Assembly: GCF_003626655.1 (NCBI RefSeq)
Contig: NZ_RBAN01000001.1
Coordinates: 1,984,001-2,048,000 of the forward strand
DNA from: Micromonospora costi
GTDB lineage: Bacteria > Actinomycetota > Actinomycetes > Mycobacteriales > Micromonosporaceae
Length of the DNA stretch: 64,000 bases
Direction: 5' to 3'
Below, one piece after another: positions 1-11,527 of this stretch. The position numbers and the translations under genes were made by a program. The notes beneath the pieces were generated by a model, which saw only the letters and a list, made by a program, of their open reading frames with translations, ran no database searches and was not told where the DNA came from. The number at the start of each line of letters is the position of its first letter. Position 1 is the stretch's first letter.

Positions 1-247
1 TCCAGGCGAAGATCCCGGTGATGAGGAACAGGGGGTACGACTGCGCCGCCTCGCCCAGGTGGCGGCCCGTGTCACGGGAGTAGAGGACGCCGAAGACGAA
101 CCAGTAGATGGCGCCCATGCCCAGCGGCTCGATCAGCGACCAGACGTACCCGAGGACGGACTGCTGGTACTTCACCGCGAGATCGCGTCTGACCAGGATG
201 CGCAGTGAGTTGCGGTGCGACCACAACGCCGCGACGCCAGAGGTCAC
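1..247 (-). CDS. ABC-2 type export permease, N-terminal part (runs off left edge)
   Basis: The minus strand reads in frame from a GTG at 247 to the window edge (82 codons). The product starts VTSGVAALWSHRNSL and continues with RRDLAVKYQQSVLGYVWSLI, followed by a hydrophobic stretch (GAIYWFVFGVLYS). A basic amphipathic start with RDLxxKYxxSxLGxxWSLxxP is typical of the TagG/Wzm family, the membrane subunits of ABC exporters for wall teichoic acids, O-antigen-like polysaccharides or other undecaprenyl-linked glycans. A GGGAGG Shine-Dalgarno lies about 6 nt upstream. Only the first cytoplasmic helix and first membrane segment are present. An ATPase partner would be expected beyond the left edge; the substrate cannot be told. 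Confidence 0.8.
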   Translation of the reverse strand, partial: MTSGVAALWSHRNSLRILVRRDLAVKYQQSVLGYVWSLIEPLGMGAIYWFVFGVLYSRDTGRHLGEAAQSYPLFLITGIFAW

Positions 248-316
248 CGCCGCCTCCCGCCTTCAAACGGACGACAGGTTAGCAGTCGGTGAACGAAAGC
301 TCCGAGTCGGGCGCGC

Positions 317-1687
317 TCAGCACTCGATCACGTTGACGGCCAGACCGCCGCGTGCCGTCTCCTTGTACTTGACCTTCATGTCCGCGCCGGTCTCCCGCAT
401 GGTCTTGATGACCTTGTCCAGCGAGACGGCGTGCACCCCGTCACCGCGCAGCGCGAGCCGGGCGGCCGTGATCGCCTTGATGCTAGCCACCGCGTTCCGC
501 TCGATGCAGGGGATCTGCACCAGGCCACCGACCGGGTCGCAGGTCAGCCCCAGGTTGTGCTCCATGCCGATCTCGGCGGCGTTCTCGACCTGCGCCGGGG
601 TGCCACCCAGCGCCTCGGCCAGCCCCGCGGCCGCCATCGAGCAGGCCGACCCCACCTCGCCCTGGCAGCCCACCTCGGCGCCGGAGATCGACGCGTTCTC
701 CTTGAACAGCACGCCGATCGCGCCGGCCGCCAGCAGGAAGCGGACCACGCCCTCGTCGGACGCGCCCGGCACGAACCGGGTGTAGTAGTGCAGGACGGCG
801 GGGATGATCCCGGCCGCGCCGTTGGTGGGTGCGGTGACCACCCGGCCGCCCGCGGCGTTCTCCTCGTTGACCGCCAGCGCGAACAGGGTCACCCAGTCCA
901 TCGCGCGCAGCGGGTCGGTGCTGCCCGCCTCGGCCTCCAGGCTGCGGCGCAGCTCGGCCGCCCGGCGGCGCACCTTGAGACCGCCGGGGAGCACGCCGTC
1001 CCGCTCGCAGCCCCGCTCGACGCACTCGCGCATCACCCGCCAGATCTCCAGCAGGCCGGCGCGCACCTCGGACTCGCTGCGCCAGGAGAGTTCGTTGGCG
1101 AGCATCACCTCGCTGATCGACAGCCCGGTGGCCGCGGTGACCTCGAGCAGCTCCGCTCCGGTGAGGAACGGGTGGGGCACGCGGGTGGTGTCCGGGACGA
1201 TCCGGTCCGCGCCGGCCGCCGCCTCGTCGACCACGAACCCGCCGCCCACCGAGTAGTACGTACGCGTCCGCAGGACGGCGCCCGTCTCGTCGTACGCCGC
1301 GAAGGTCATCCCGTTCGGGTGGTACGGCAGCGAGCGGCGGCGGTGCAGCACCAGGTCCCGGTCGGGGTCGAAGTCGATCTCGTGCGCGTCGAGCAGCGCG
1401 ATCCGGCGTTCCGCGCGGATGCGCTCGACCCGGGGCCCCACGCCGTCGGTGTCGACGGTCTCGGGCGCCTCGCCGGTCAGCCCGAGCAGCACGGCGCGGT
1501 CGCTGCCGTGGCCGTGCCCCGTGGCGCCGAGGGAGCCGAACAGCTCGGCCTGCACCCGGGCGGTGGCGGTGAGCAGCCCGTCGGCCTTGAGCCCGCCCAC
1601 GAACGTACGGGCGGCCCGCATCGGCCCCACCGTGTGCGAGCTGGACGGCCCGATACCGACGCTGAAGAGGTCGAAAACACTGATCAT
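317..1687 (-). CDS. sdaA: L-serine ammonia-lyase (iron-sulfur L-serine dehydratase)
   Basis: 456 aa, the normal length for the single-chain iron-sulfur L-serine dehydratase that converts L-serine to pyruvate and ammonia in the cytoplasm. It begins [20 protein letters not shown], the family hallmark. Three cysteines fit the [4Fe-4S] ligand pattern: Cys341 ([10 protein letters not shown]), Cys383 (TCDPVGG) and Cys394 (PCIERN). The start is ATG 1687 with GAGGAAGAG just upstream; reading further upstream only adds low-complexity sequence. It is monocistronic, with the export permease upstream-divided by a promoter gap on its 3' side. No riboswitch was recognised in its leader. Confidence 0.95.
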   Translation of the reverse strand: MISVFDLFSVGIGPSSSHTVGPMRAARTFVGGLKADGLLTATARVQAELFGSLGATGHGHGSDRAVLLGLTGEAPETVDTDGVGPRVERIRAERRIALLDAHEIDFDPDRDLVLHRRRSLPYHPNGMTFAAYDETGAVLRTRTYYSVGGGFVVDEAAAGADRIVPDTTRVPHPFLTGAELLEVTAATGLSISEVMLANELSWRSESEVRAGLLEIWRVMRECVERGCERDGVLPGGLKVRRRAAELRRSLEAEAGSTDPLRAMDWVTLFALAVNEENAAGGRVVTAPTNGAAGIIPAVLHYYTRFVPGASDEGVVRFLLAAGAIGVLFKENASISGAEVGCQGEVGSACSMAAAGLAEALGGTPAQVENAAEIGMEHNLGLTCDPVGGLVQIPCIERNAVASIKAITAARLALRGDGVHAVSLDKVIKTMRETGADMKVKYKETARGGLAVNVIEC

Positions 1688-2030
1688 GGCTGCTCTTCCT
1701 CGCCGTCGTCCCGTCGTACGGGTTACGGCCCCTCGTGGTCGCCCGGGTCCGGGTGACCGGTGGGCCCCCGGGGTGTGGGGTGCCCAACCGGCGAGCCTAC
1801 CCGGCCAGGTCACGCACCGCCCGGCGGTCCGGTTGCCGCCCCGGGCCGCCTGATCGAGCGCGATCTTCATCGGCGGCTCCGGAGTCCCTGGCGTCGGGCG
1901 GCCGCGCACGGGTAACCACCTACGGGTACGCGGGCCGCCAATCGTCCTGCTGACCGAGGGCGTGCTGGTCACCCGTTCCTACCGTGGATGTCAGACGCGG
2001 CACGCACCGCCGCAGAGTGGGAGTACGACG
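1688..2030. other. Divergent intergenic region between sdaA and the PspC gene
   Basis: 343 nt without a convincing gene. It should hold the promoters of sdaA (minus) and the PspC gene (plus). A minus-strand reading frame extends upstream of sdaA through this region, but its composition is low-complexity and it lacks family residues. I looked for a glycine or serine-related riboswitch core and did not find one. Confidence 0.5.
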
Positions 2031-2237
2031 ATGAGTCGCAAACTGGTCCGGCCCCGCCAGGGGCGCATGCTCGCCGGTGTCTGCGCCGGCCTGGCCCAGC
2101 GGTTCGGCATGTCCGCCGGCATGGTCCGGCTGCTGTTCCTGCTGTCGCTGCTGCTGCCCGGCACCCAGGTGATCGTCTACCTGATCCTCTGGGTCCTGAT
2201 GCCGAACGAGGACCGCTACCTGGCCTCCGCCCACTGA
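2031..2237 (+). CDS. PspC domain membrane protein
   Basis: 68 aa. The N-terminus SRKLVRPRQGRMLAGVCAGL has the PspC signature (R-x-L-x-R-x2-x-G-R-x-x-G-V-C-x-G-L-A). A single membrane segment follows (VRLLFLLSLLLPGTQVIVYL) and then ILWVLMPNE, the usual PspC end. PspC proteins are small inner-membrane proteins linked to envelope-stress signalling; stand-alone copies are common in actinobacteria and their specific role is unclear. ATG 2031 has GGGAG upstream (gggagtacgacg). The gene is followed by a strong inverted repeat. Confidence 0.88.
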   Translation: MSRKLVRPRQGRMLAGVCAGLAQRFGMSAGMVRLLFLLSLLLPGTQVIVYLILWVLMPNEDRYLASAH

Positions 2238-2274
2238 CCCACCCGCCCCCGGCGCCCTCCCCCCTGGCTTTCGT

Positions 2275-2330
2275 TGATCAAGAGCTTTGCGTCACGAAAG
2301 CCGTCGGATCTGACGCAAAGCTCTTGATCA
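2275..2330. repeat. Perfect 20-bp inverted repeat, terminator-like, between convergent genes
   Basis: Left arm 2275-2294 (tgatcaagagctttgcgtca) and right arm 2311-2330 are exact reverse complements, with a 16-nt loop. It lies between the PspC gene (plus) and the DUF4230 gene (minus), so it may terminate both. There is no U tract. It resembles six other long intergenic hairpin sites in this window, most of which also carry GATC near the outer end. Confidence 0.85.
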
Positions 2331-2387
2331 CCCGGGCGCGCCGGCGCGGGCCGGGGGTGGGGGGAGGGGTGGGGGCGTCGGTGGGCG

Positions 2388-3161
2388 TCAGGGGGTTACG
2401 TAGGTGACGGTCACCTTTTCGTAGCCGAGCGAGCCGAGCAGGCCCTCCAGCATCTTGCGGGTGTTCTCCTCGGCGCGGGCGCCGAGCCCGCTGTCCCGGG
2501 CGGCCGCCGTGATCCGCTCCTCGGCCAGCCGGTAGACCTCCTGCTGCCGGTTCGGATCGCTCGCGAAGACGTCGCCCAGCCGGTTGAGCAGGCCCCGCTT
2601 CTCCGCGAAGACGTAGCTCTTCTCCAGGTCCAGGTTGGTCTCGCCGAGCTGCGGCGCGGGAAGCTTGATCTCCACCGACTTGCCGTCGGCCGACTCGACG
2701 ACCGCGCCCTCGGAGATCTTCGTGAAGTCGACGTACGCCTCGACGCTGCCCGCCCCGACGAACAGGGTCCGTTCGTTGAGCAGGAACTCCGGCACGTACT
2801 TGCGGTCGGTCTGGAGGTCGACGACCACCTGGAAGTTGCCCTCGGCCGCCACGTAGCGGCTGAGGTCCTGGATCGACTTCAGCAGCGTCGGCTGGCTGCG
2901 GTCGGTGCGCTCCTCGGCGAACGGGTTACGGAAGCTGGGCCACAACCCGCTGGCCTGCACGCCGAGCAGCACGATCACGGCGAGCGCCGCCGCGCCGAGC
3001 ACCCAGAGCAGACCACGCGTGGCCCCACCCGCGGGCCGTGTGCCGGACTCCGGCGGCGCTGCCGGCTCGGGCGGGACGTCGGAGCGGGCCTTGAGCGCCT
3101 CTCCGGTCGGGTAGCCCGGGAACTCCCTGGTGGGCTCGTTGCTGTCAGCGTCGCGGGCCAT
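2388..3161 (-). CDS. DUF4230 domain membrane-anchored protein
   Basis: 257 aa. A hydrophilic, acidic and proline-rich N-terminus is followed by one membrane segment at about residues 50-70 (LLWVLGAAALAVIVLLGVQA), then an extracellular-side domain that fits DUF4230, with SIQDLSRYVAAEGNFQVVVD and a C-terminal region rich in charged helix (AEERITAAARDSGLGARAEE). The function of the family is not known. ATG 3161 has GGTGAGGG just upstream. No obvious operon partner: the neighbour at 3279 is on the same strand but 117 nt away. Confidence 0.8.
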   Translation of the reverse strand: MARDADSNEPTREFPGYPTGEALKARSDVPPEPAAPPESGTRPAGGATRGLLWVLGAAALAVIVLLGVQASGLWPSFRNPFAEERTDRSQPTLLKSIQDLSRYVAAEGNFQVVVDLQTDRKYVPEFLLNERTLFVGAGSVEAYVDFTKISEGAVVESADGKSVEIKLPAPQLGETNLDLEKSYVFAEKRGLLNRLGDVFASDPNRQQEVYRLAEERITAAARDSGLGARAEENTRKMLEGLLGSLGYEKVTVTYVTP

Positions 3162-3278
3162 CGCCCTCACCGTCCTCGTCAGACACTGGCGTCTGACAAT
3201 GACGGTACGTCCGCCGTACGACAGCCGCTCGGCGAGCGGCCACACACGCTGTAACCGCAGGTCAGCGCGCTGATGAGG

Positions 3279-4454
3279 TCACCCGAACGCGTTGATCCCG
3301 GTCAGCTTCTGCCCGATCACCAACTGGTGGATCTCGGACGTGCCCTCGTAGGTCAGCACGCTCTCCAGGTTGTTGGCGTGGCGCATCACCGGGTACTCGC
3401 CGGAGATGCCGTTGGCGCCCAGGATCGTGCGGCACTCCCGGGCGATGGCCAGCGCCTCGCGCACGTTGTTGAGCTTGCCGACGCTCACCTGTTCGGGGCG
3501 GAGCCGGCCGGCGTCGGCGAGCCGGCCCAGGTGCAGAGCCAGCAGGTAGCCCTTCTGCAACTCGACCGTCATGTCGGCGAGCTTGGCCTGGGTGAGCTGG
3601 AATCCGGCCAGCGGCCGGCCGAACTGGGTGCGGGTGCCCGCGTACGCCAGGGCGGTCTCCAGGCAGTCCCGGGCGGCGCCGAGCGCGCCCCACACGATGC
3701 CGTGCCGGGCCTCGGTGAGGCAGCTCAGCGGCGCCTTGAGGCCGACCGCGTCGGGCAGCAGCGCGTCCGCCGGCAGACGGACGTCGTCGAGCACGATCTC
3801 CCCAGTCACGGACGCCCGCAGCGACATCTTGTGCCGGATCTCCCGGGCGCTCACGCCGGGCGTGTCCATCGGTACGGCGAAGCCGCGCACCCCGTCCTCG
3901 GTGCGCGCCCAGATCACCCCGACGTCGGCGACCGGTGCATTGGTGATCCACATCTTGCCGCCGGTGAGCACCCAGTCGTCGCCGTCGCGGCGGGCGCGGG
4001 TGGCCATCGAGGCGGGGTCGGAGCCGTGGTCCGGCTCGGTCAGCCCGAAGCACCCGATCGCCTCGCCGGTGGCCATCGACGGAAGCCAGCGCTGCTTCTG
4101 CTCCTCGCTGCCGTAGCGCCAGATGGCGTACATGGCCAGGGAACCCTGCACCGAGACCAGCGACCGCAGCCCCGAGTCGCCGGCCTCCAGTTCCAGGCAG
4201 GCCAGCCCGTACGCGACGGCCGAGGCGCCGGCGCAGCCGTAGCCCGTCAGGTGCATGCCGAGCAGGCCGAGCTTGCCGAACTCACGGGCCAGTTCGCGGG
4301 CGGGCACCTGGCCGTCCTCGTACCACCCGGCGACGTGCGGCCGTACCCGGTCGTCGACCAGCTGGCGCACGACGGCGCGGATCTGCCGTTCCTCCTCGCT
4401 GAGCGCGGAGTCCAGGTCGAGCAGGTCGAGCGGTGCGGAGGGGCGCGGGCTCAT
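3279..4454 (-). CDS. gcdH: Glutaryl-CoA dehydrogenase-like acyl-CoA dehydrogenase
   Basis: 391 aa. FAD-dependent acyl-CoA dehydrogenase fold: N-terminal helical domain with KLGLLGMHLTGYGCAGASAV, middle beta domain with CFGLTEPDHGSDPASM, and a C-terminal helical domain ending YEGTSEIHQLVIGQKLTG-INAFG. The Glu of YEGT (Glu370 here) is the catalytic base position, and the GYGCAG and GINAF features match the glutaryl-CoA dehydrogenase branch, which oxidises and decarboxylates glutaryl-CoA to crotonyl-CoA in lysine and tryptophan breakdown. Start ATG 4454 is chosen because AGGGTG lies 6 nt before it; an in-frame GTG at 4463 overlaps that site. Confidence 0.85.
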   Translation of the reverse strand: MSPRPSAPLDLLDLDSALSEEERQIRAVVRQLVDDRVRPHVAGWYEDGQVPARELAREFGKLGLLGMHLTGYGCAGASAVAYGLACLELEAGDSGLRSLVSVQGSLAMYAIWRYGSEEQKQRWLPSMATGEAIGCFGLTEPDHGSDPASMATRARRDGDDWVLTGGKMWITNAPVADVGVIWARTEDGVRGFAVPMDTPGVSAREIRHKMSLRASVTGEIVLDDVRLPADALLPDAVGLKAPLSCLTEARHGIVWGALGAARDCLETALAYAGTRTQFGRPLAGFQLTQAKLADMTVELQKGYLLALHLGRLADAGRLRPEQVSVGKLNNVREALAIARECRTILGANGISGEYPVMRHANNLESVLTYEGTSEIHQLVIGQKLTGINAFG

Positions 4455-4489
4455 GGCAGTCACCCTAACGAAGGCTCAGCCGGGCGCGC

Positions 4490-4795
4490 TCACTCCACCG
4501 CCTCGGAGAGCACGAGCACCCGGGCGTGGATCTGGTTGCGCTGCTGCAACGCCGCCCGCAGCGCCCGGTGCAGGCCGTCCTCCAGGTAGAGGCCGCCGTT
4601 CCACTGCACCACGTGCGGGAAGAGGTCGCCGTAGAAGGTCGAATCCTCGGCGAGGAGTTTGTCGAGCGCCAGCTCGCGCTTGGTGGTGATCAACTGGTCC
4701 AGGCGCAGCGGCCGAGGCGGGATCTCCGCCCACTGCTTGAGCGTCAGGTTGTGCTCCGGATAGGGACGCCCGTCCCGGACCGCTCTGAAGATCAC
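4490..4795 (-). CDS. Conserved actinobacterial small protein (ParB/nuclease-like fold suspected)
   Basis: 101 aa starting at GTG 4795 (VIFRAVRDGRPYPEHNLTLK), with a GGGGAGGGG ribosome-binding site. It carries DQLITTKRELALDKLLAEDS and HVVQWNGGLYLEDGLHRALR. The pattern of a fixed RLDQLxxT segment followed by YLEDGLHRALRAALQ resembles small actinobacterial proteins with a ParB-like sulfiredoxin-type fold, but I cannot assign a reaction. It lies just upstream of the gcdH-like gene on the same strand (about 35 nt), so the two could be co-transcribed. Extending the frame upstream adds only Arg/Pro-rich sequence. Confidence 0.75.
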   Translation of the reverse strand: MIFRAVRDGRPYPEHNLTLKQWAEIPPRPLRLDQLITTKRELALDKLLAEDSTFYGDLFPHVVQWNGGLYLEDGLHRALRAALQQRNQIHARVLVLSEAVE

Positions 4796-4982
4796 GACGG
4801 CACGCTCCCCTCCCCGTGGCCGGGCCGACCGACGGCACCGTGCCGGGTCGCGGCGTGGCACCGCACGGCGCGGCACCGATGACCGTGCCAGCCTAGCCGC
4901 CTGTCGCACACCGCGTTCTGCTCCCTGATGTCAGTTTCGCTACCCCTCGCCCGATCTTCAACGCGCGGAACCGGCGTGGCGT

Positions 4983-5585
4983 TCAACTCCACCGGCCGCG
5001 CCGGACCACCTCGTCGACCGGGCGGCGCCCGCGCCGCAGCGACGGTGACCGATGGTCGGCCGCACGGTAACCCACGGTGATCGCACCCACGGGTTCGAAC
5101 TCCTCCGGTACGCCGAACGCCTCCCGGTACGCCCTCAGCCGCTGCGGGGGGATGCCGAAGAAGCAGGCGCCGAGCCCTTCGTCCACGGCGGTGAGCAGCA
5201 TCAGCAGGGCGGCGAAGCCGGTGTCCACGTACCAGTAGGGCACCGGCCAGCGCTCGGTGGACCGGTCCGCCCACCCCTTGTCCGGCTCGGCGTACCGGTC
5301 GAGGTACGCCGACCGGTTGGCGTGCGGGACGACGATCAGGGGCGCGCGGCGCATGCCGGCGAGCCACCGCTCCCGGCCGCCGCCGCCCGGCGTGGCCGCC
5401 GCCCAGAACCGGTCCCGGTCGGCGGCCTCCTCCAGCACGAGGAAACCCCAGCCCTGCGCGAAGCCGGCGGAAGGCGCGCGGACCGCGTGGTCGAGCAGCC
5501 GCCGCACCACGTCGGGCGGGACGGGCCGGTCCGGGTCGTAGTTGCGGACCATGCGCCGTCGCCGGACGACCTCGGCGAACTCCAT
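4983..5585 (-). CDS. Nitroreductase family FMN-dependent oxidoreductase
   Basis: 200 aa beginning MEFAEVVRRRRMVRNYDPDR, the classic nitroreductase start where the RRRxMVRxY arginines contact FMN phosphate. RAPSAGFAQGWGFLVL is the second FMN-binding region, and GLGACFFGIP is near the C-terminus. Family members reduce nitro-aromatics, quinones or enones with NAD(P)H. The substrate is not evident. It starts 17 nt after the aldose-epimerase gene and is the last gene of a four-gene minus-strand run (pdxH, MFS, epimerase, nitroreductase). Confidence 0.85.
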   Translation of the reverse strand: MEFAEVVRRRRMVRNYDPDRPVPPDVVRRLLDHAVRAPSAGFAQGWGFLVLEEAADRDRFWAAATPGGGGRERWLAGMRRAPLIVVPHANRSAYLDRYAEPDKGWADRSTERWPVPYWYVDTGFAALLMLLTAVDEGLGACFFGIPPQRLRAYREAFGVPEEFEPVGAITVGYRAADHRSPSLRRGRRPVDEVVRRGRWS

Positions 5586-5602
5586 GCGGCTCCCCTCGCC
5601 GG

Positions 5603-6532
5603 TCAGGCGCCGGGCCGGACGCCCCAGACGCCCCGCCAGGTCGCGCCGGGCTCCAGCATGATGAGGTCCCGGCCGGAGCGGAACGCGTCGGGCGGGCAGG
5701 TCATGGGCTCGACCGCGACCGAACGGCGGTGCCGGTCGCCGGTGAGCGTGTCCCCGGTGAAGACCTGCCACCAACCGAACTCCCGGTCGGCCCAGATGGT
5801 CACGCCCGCCGAGCCGTCCGGGCCCGCGAGGCTCACGGCCGAGCCGCCGTCGGCGTCGCGGACCACCTCGCCGAACGACAGGTCGAGCACGGCGTCCCCG
5901 ATGCGCCGCGGCTCCGTGAAGTCGTACTCGGTGCCCGCCACCTCGGTCGCCGCGATCGGCAGCAGCCGGTTGTCCAGCACCATCCGGGTCCGGCCGGGCA
6001 CCCGCATCGACAGGTCGTCGACCCGCAACCCGGGCACCAACAGGTACGGGTGCACGGAGAAGCCGAACGGGGCCGGCTCGTCACTGACGTTGCGCACCTC
6101 GTGCTCGGCACGCAGGCCGTCCGGCCCGACGCTCCAGCGGCTGCGCAGGTGCAGCGACCACGGGTAGCCGGGCTGCGGGGGCAGCACGTAGCCGAGCGTC
6201 ACCGCGTCCGCCGACTGCTCCAGCAGCTGCCAGTGCACCCAGTTGACCAGGCCGTGGATCGCCACGTGCCGCTCCGGCTCGGTGAGCGGCAGCTGGTGCG
6301 TCCGGTCGCCGACGGTGTACCGGCCGTCCCGGATCCGGTTCGGCCACGGCGCGAGCACCTGACCGGCGCAGCCGGGGCAGAGCTCGTCCTCGGCGTACCC
6401 GTCGAGCTGGTCGACGCCGTCGTACGCGTACGTCCGCACCCCGCCGCCCACCTCGACGATGACGGCCTCGTGGCCGGCGGCGGAGATGGTCCACTGGGCG
6501 CCCGAGGGGGGACGGTGGTGAGGGGTGTGCAT
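5603..6532 (-). CDS. Aldose 1-epimerase family protein
   Basis: 309 aa, usual length for the galactose-mutarotase family. It contains LAPWPNRIRDGRY, then IHGLVNW with the first active-site His, FGFSVHPYLL with the second, and a C-terminal EPMTCPPDAF and LEPG, the Glu acting as general base. The family interconverts alpha and beta anomers of hexoses in the cytoplasm. ATG 6532 follows an AGGG at about 8 nt. It is sandwiched in an operon with 18 and 17 nt gaps. The actual sugar is not known; some family members act on glucose-6-phosphate. Confidence 0.85.
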   Translation of the reverse strand: MHTPHHRPPSGAQWTISAAGHEAVIVEVGGGVRTYAYDGVDQLDGYAEDELCPGCAGQVLAPWPNRIRDGRYTVGDRTHQLPLTEPERHVAIHGLVNWVHWQLLEQSADAVTLGYVLPPQPGYPWSLHLRSRWSVGPDGLRAEHEVRNVSDEPAPFGFSVHPYLLVPGLRVDDLSMRVPGRTRMVLDNRLLPIAATEVAGTEYDFTEPRRIGDAVLDLSFGEVVRDADGGSAVSLAGPDGSAGVTIWADREFGWWQVFTGDTLTGDRHRRSVAVEPMTCPPDAFRSGRDLIMLEPGATWRGVWGVRPGA

Positions 6533-6550
6533 GGGAGCGACCCTAATCCG

Positions 6551-7930
6551 TCACTCCCGGTCACCACCCGACGCCGTCGTGGCCCGACCGCCGTCGGCCG
6601 CCGCGGCGGCCGGTTCGCCGTCCCCGCCCTTCGCCCGGTCCGGCCCGGCCGGGGTGGCCGCGCGGTAGCGGAGCAGCGCCGGGAAGGCGACCGCCAGCAC
6701 CACCACGAGCACCGCGGAGGCCACACCGCCGGCCACCCAGGCCACCCCGCCGCCGAAGGCGGCCGCCGTCGCGCCGGCCCGCAGGTCGCCGAGGCGCGGG
6801 CCGCCCGCGACCACCACGGTGTTCACGCCCTGGAGCCGGCCGCGCATCCGGTCCGGCGCGTACACGAGCAGCATGGTCTGCCGCAGCACGGCGCTCACCA
6901 GGTCGGCCGCGCCGGCCACGCCGAGCAGCAGCACCATGAGCCAGAGCTGGTGGGCGAACCCGGCCGCCGCGATGGCCACGCCCCAGCCCACCACGGCGAG
7001 CACCAGCCCGAGCCCCTGACGGCGCAACCGGCCGATCCAGCCGGAGGTGAGCCCGCCGAGCATCGAGCCGATGGCGATGGCGGCGTACAGCCAGCCGACC
7101 GCCCCGGCGCCGTCGAACCGCTCGTGGGCGATCTCGGGGAAGAGCGCGCGCGGCATCGCGAGGATCATCGCGATCAGGTCGACGCCGAACGAGAGCAGCA
7201 GCACCGGGGTGGTCGCCAGGTAGCGGAACCCGTCCACCACGCTCGCGAGCCCCGCTCTGCGCGGCGTGCCGTCGCCCTCCGGGTCCGGCTCCGGCGGCAG
7301 CGAGGGCAGCCGCAGGGTGGCCCACAGGGAGACCGTGAACAGCACGGCGTCCACGGCGTACGCGATGGGCAGGCCGACGTCGGTGTTCCACGACGCGAAG
7401 ATCAGGCCGGCGGCCAGCGGGCCGACCACCGAGGCGGCCGTGAACGTGGTGTAGTTGAGCGTGCTCGCGGCCGGCACCAGGTGCTTCGGCACGAGCTTCG
7501 GCAGGATCGCGCTGCGGGCCGGCGAGGTGATCGCGAACGCGACCGACTGCAGGGCCACCAGCACGAGCAGCAGCACCGGGCTGCCCACCCGCAGCAGCGC
7601 CTGCGCGAGCAGCCCGAGCGTGGACGCCCAGAGCAGCACGGACCCGCCGAGCAGCACGGCCCGCCGGTCCCGGGCGTCGGCGACGGCGCCGCCCCAGAGC
7701 CCGAACACCAGCAGCGGCAGGAACCCGGCCACACCGAGCAGGCCGACCCAGAACGAGTCCCGGGTCAGCGCATACATCTCCACGGGCACGGCGACCGCAG
7801 TGAACTGGAACCCGAACGTCGCGATGCCGTTGCCGAGCCAGATCCGCCGGTAGTCGGTGACCCGCAGCGGCCGCAGGTCGATGGCCCAGCGGCGCGCACC
7901 GCGCGACCGGGCCTGCTGCGCCGCCGTCAC
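6551..7930 (-). CDS. MFS efflux transporter (EntS/MFS_3-like)
   Basis: 459 aa with about 12 hydrophobic segments. The start [19 protein letters not shown] and the cytoplasmic loop [17 protein letters not shown] (loop 2-3 motif) place it in the EntS-type MFS_3 group of exporters. The region around 270 has [17 protein letters not shown], the long central cytoplasmic loop. The C-terminus is a 40-residue Ala/Gly/Asp tail. GTG 7930 overlaps the pdxH stop by four bases (GTGA), so the gene is translationally coupled to pdxH. The substrate is unknown. Confidence 0.85.
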   Translation of the reverse strand: MTAAQQARSRGARRWAIDLRPLRVTDYRRIWLGNGIATFGFQFTAVAVPVEMYALTRDSFWVGLLGVAGFLPLLVFGLWGGAVADARDRRAVLLGGSVLLWASTLGLLAQALLRVGSPVLLLVLVALQSVAFAITSPARSAILPKLVPKHLVPAASTLNYTTFTAASVVGPLAAGLIFASWNTDVGLPIAYAVDAVLFTVSLWATLRLPSLPPEPDPEGDGTPRRAGLASVVDGFRYLATTPVLLLSFGVDLIAMILAMPRALFPEIAHERFDGAGAVGWLYAAIAIGSMLGGLTSGWIGRLRRQGLGLVLAVVGWGVAIAAAGFAHQLWLMVLLLGVAGAADLVSAVLRQTMLLVYAPDRMRGRLQGVNTVVVAGGPRLGDLRAGATAAAFGGGVAWVAGGVASAVLVVVLAVAFPALLRYRAATPAGPDRAKGGDGEPAAAAADGGRATTASGGDRE

Positions 7931-8586
7931 GGCGCGAGCCGTTCGACGGTCCAGTCGCCGGCACCGGTACGCCGGAACCGCAGCCGGTCGTGCAGCCGGC
8001 CGGCCCGGCCCTGCCAGAACTCGACGGTCTCGGGGCGGACGCGCAGCCCGCCCCAGTGCGGCGGCGCGGGGATCGGCTCCTCGCCGGCGAACCGCTCCGC
8101 CACCTCCCGGTAGCGCTCCTCGAGCGTGGCCCGGTCGGGGACGACCTGGGACTGCGGGCTCGCCCACGCGCCCAGCTGGGACGCGCGCGGCCGCGTCGCG
8201 AAGTACGCCTCGGTCTCCGGCCGCGGCAGCGGCTCGACGGTGCCGGCCACCACCACCTGGCGCTGCATGGGGAACCAGGGGAAGACCAGGCTGGCGTACG
8301 GGTTGGCGGCCACCTCGGTGCCCTTGCGCGAGGCATGGTTGGTGAAGAAGACGAAACCGTCCGGGTCGTAGCCCTTCAGCAGCACGGTGCGCCCGCTGGG
8401 CCGGCCCGCGACGTCGGCGGTCCCGACGACCATCGCATTCGGCTCGGGCAGCCCGAAGGCCACCGCGTCGGCGAACCAGCGGGCGAACTGGGTGTGCCAG
8501 TCGCCGGCCAGCTCGGCCTCGGAAAGGCCCCGGTCCGCGGCGTACTCGTTACGCATCGCGGCCGGGGCTGGTGTGTCGCCCGTCAC
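7927..8586 (-). CDS. pdxH: Pyridoxamine 5'-phosphate oxidase
   Basis: 219 aa. FMN-dependent oxidation of pyridoxamine or pyridoxine 5'-phosphate to pyridoxal 5'-phosphate, the last step of vitamin B6 salvage. The FMN region reads [20 protein letters not shown], the dimer region SPQSQVV, and the C-terminal signature [18 protein letters not shown] followed by DRLRFRR. GTG 8586 is chosen because GAAGGAG lies 7 nt upstream; the reading frame upstream of that has no homologous residues. First gene of the minus-strand operon; it diverges from the citrate synthase gene. Confidence 0.95.
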   Translation of the reverse strand: MTGDTPAPAAMRNEYAADRGLSEAELAGDWHTQFARWFADAVAFGLPEPNAMVVGTADVAGRPSGRTVLLKGYDPDGFVFFTNHASRKGTEVAANPYASLVFPWFPMQRQVVVAGTVEPLPRPETEAYFATRPRASQLGAWASPQSQVVPDRATLEERYREVAERFAGEEPIPAPPHWGGLRVRPETVEFWQGRAGRLHDRLRFRRTGAGDWTVERLAP

Positions 8587-8841
8587 GTTCCCACTCCTTC
8601 TCACCGGGCCGGCACGCGCCGCGCGCGGCTGGCCAGCCCGTCCCGCCCCAGTCTTGCCCAGCGCGTGACGGGATGCGCGGCCGGGGATGTCGCGTGCGGC
8701 ACAGTCGTCGCGGGTCGCGTACTCGGTTACTCAGCAGGCAAGATGTTCCGAACACATCCCTGAGGGTCGCCTAAGGTGCTCGACCGGCTGGGCCGGGTTG
8801 AGGCTGACCGGGCGCACCGGACCAGAAGCCAGGAGAGCGAC

Positions 8842-11341
<2,500 letters not shown>

Positions 11342-11348
11342 CCGGGGA

Positions 11349-11393
11349 TCACGGTGGGTGGCCGAAGCCCCGCGCGGCAGCCACCCACCGTGA
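11349..11393 (+). terminator. Hairpin after serC
   Basis: Perfect 14-bp stem: tcacggtgggtggc (11349-11362) pairs with 11380-11393, 17-nt loop. It starts 8 nt after the serC stop and lacks a T tract. Confidence 0.75.
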
Positions 11394-11527
11394 CCATCGC
11401 CGCTGCTCATGCACGACATGCGGGTGTCGCATCCCCCACCTCGGGGCAGATGAGCGTACGGTGGTCCGAGACGCCCGGGTGGCTGGCTCGTGGCGTGCGG
11501 CCAACGAAGCGGGACGGAGGCAACGCA

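Noticed and set aside
1688..2030. A riboswitch in the sdaA leader
   Set aside because: No conserved core for glycine or other amino-acid riboswitches was recognised on the minus strand.
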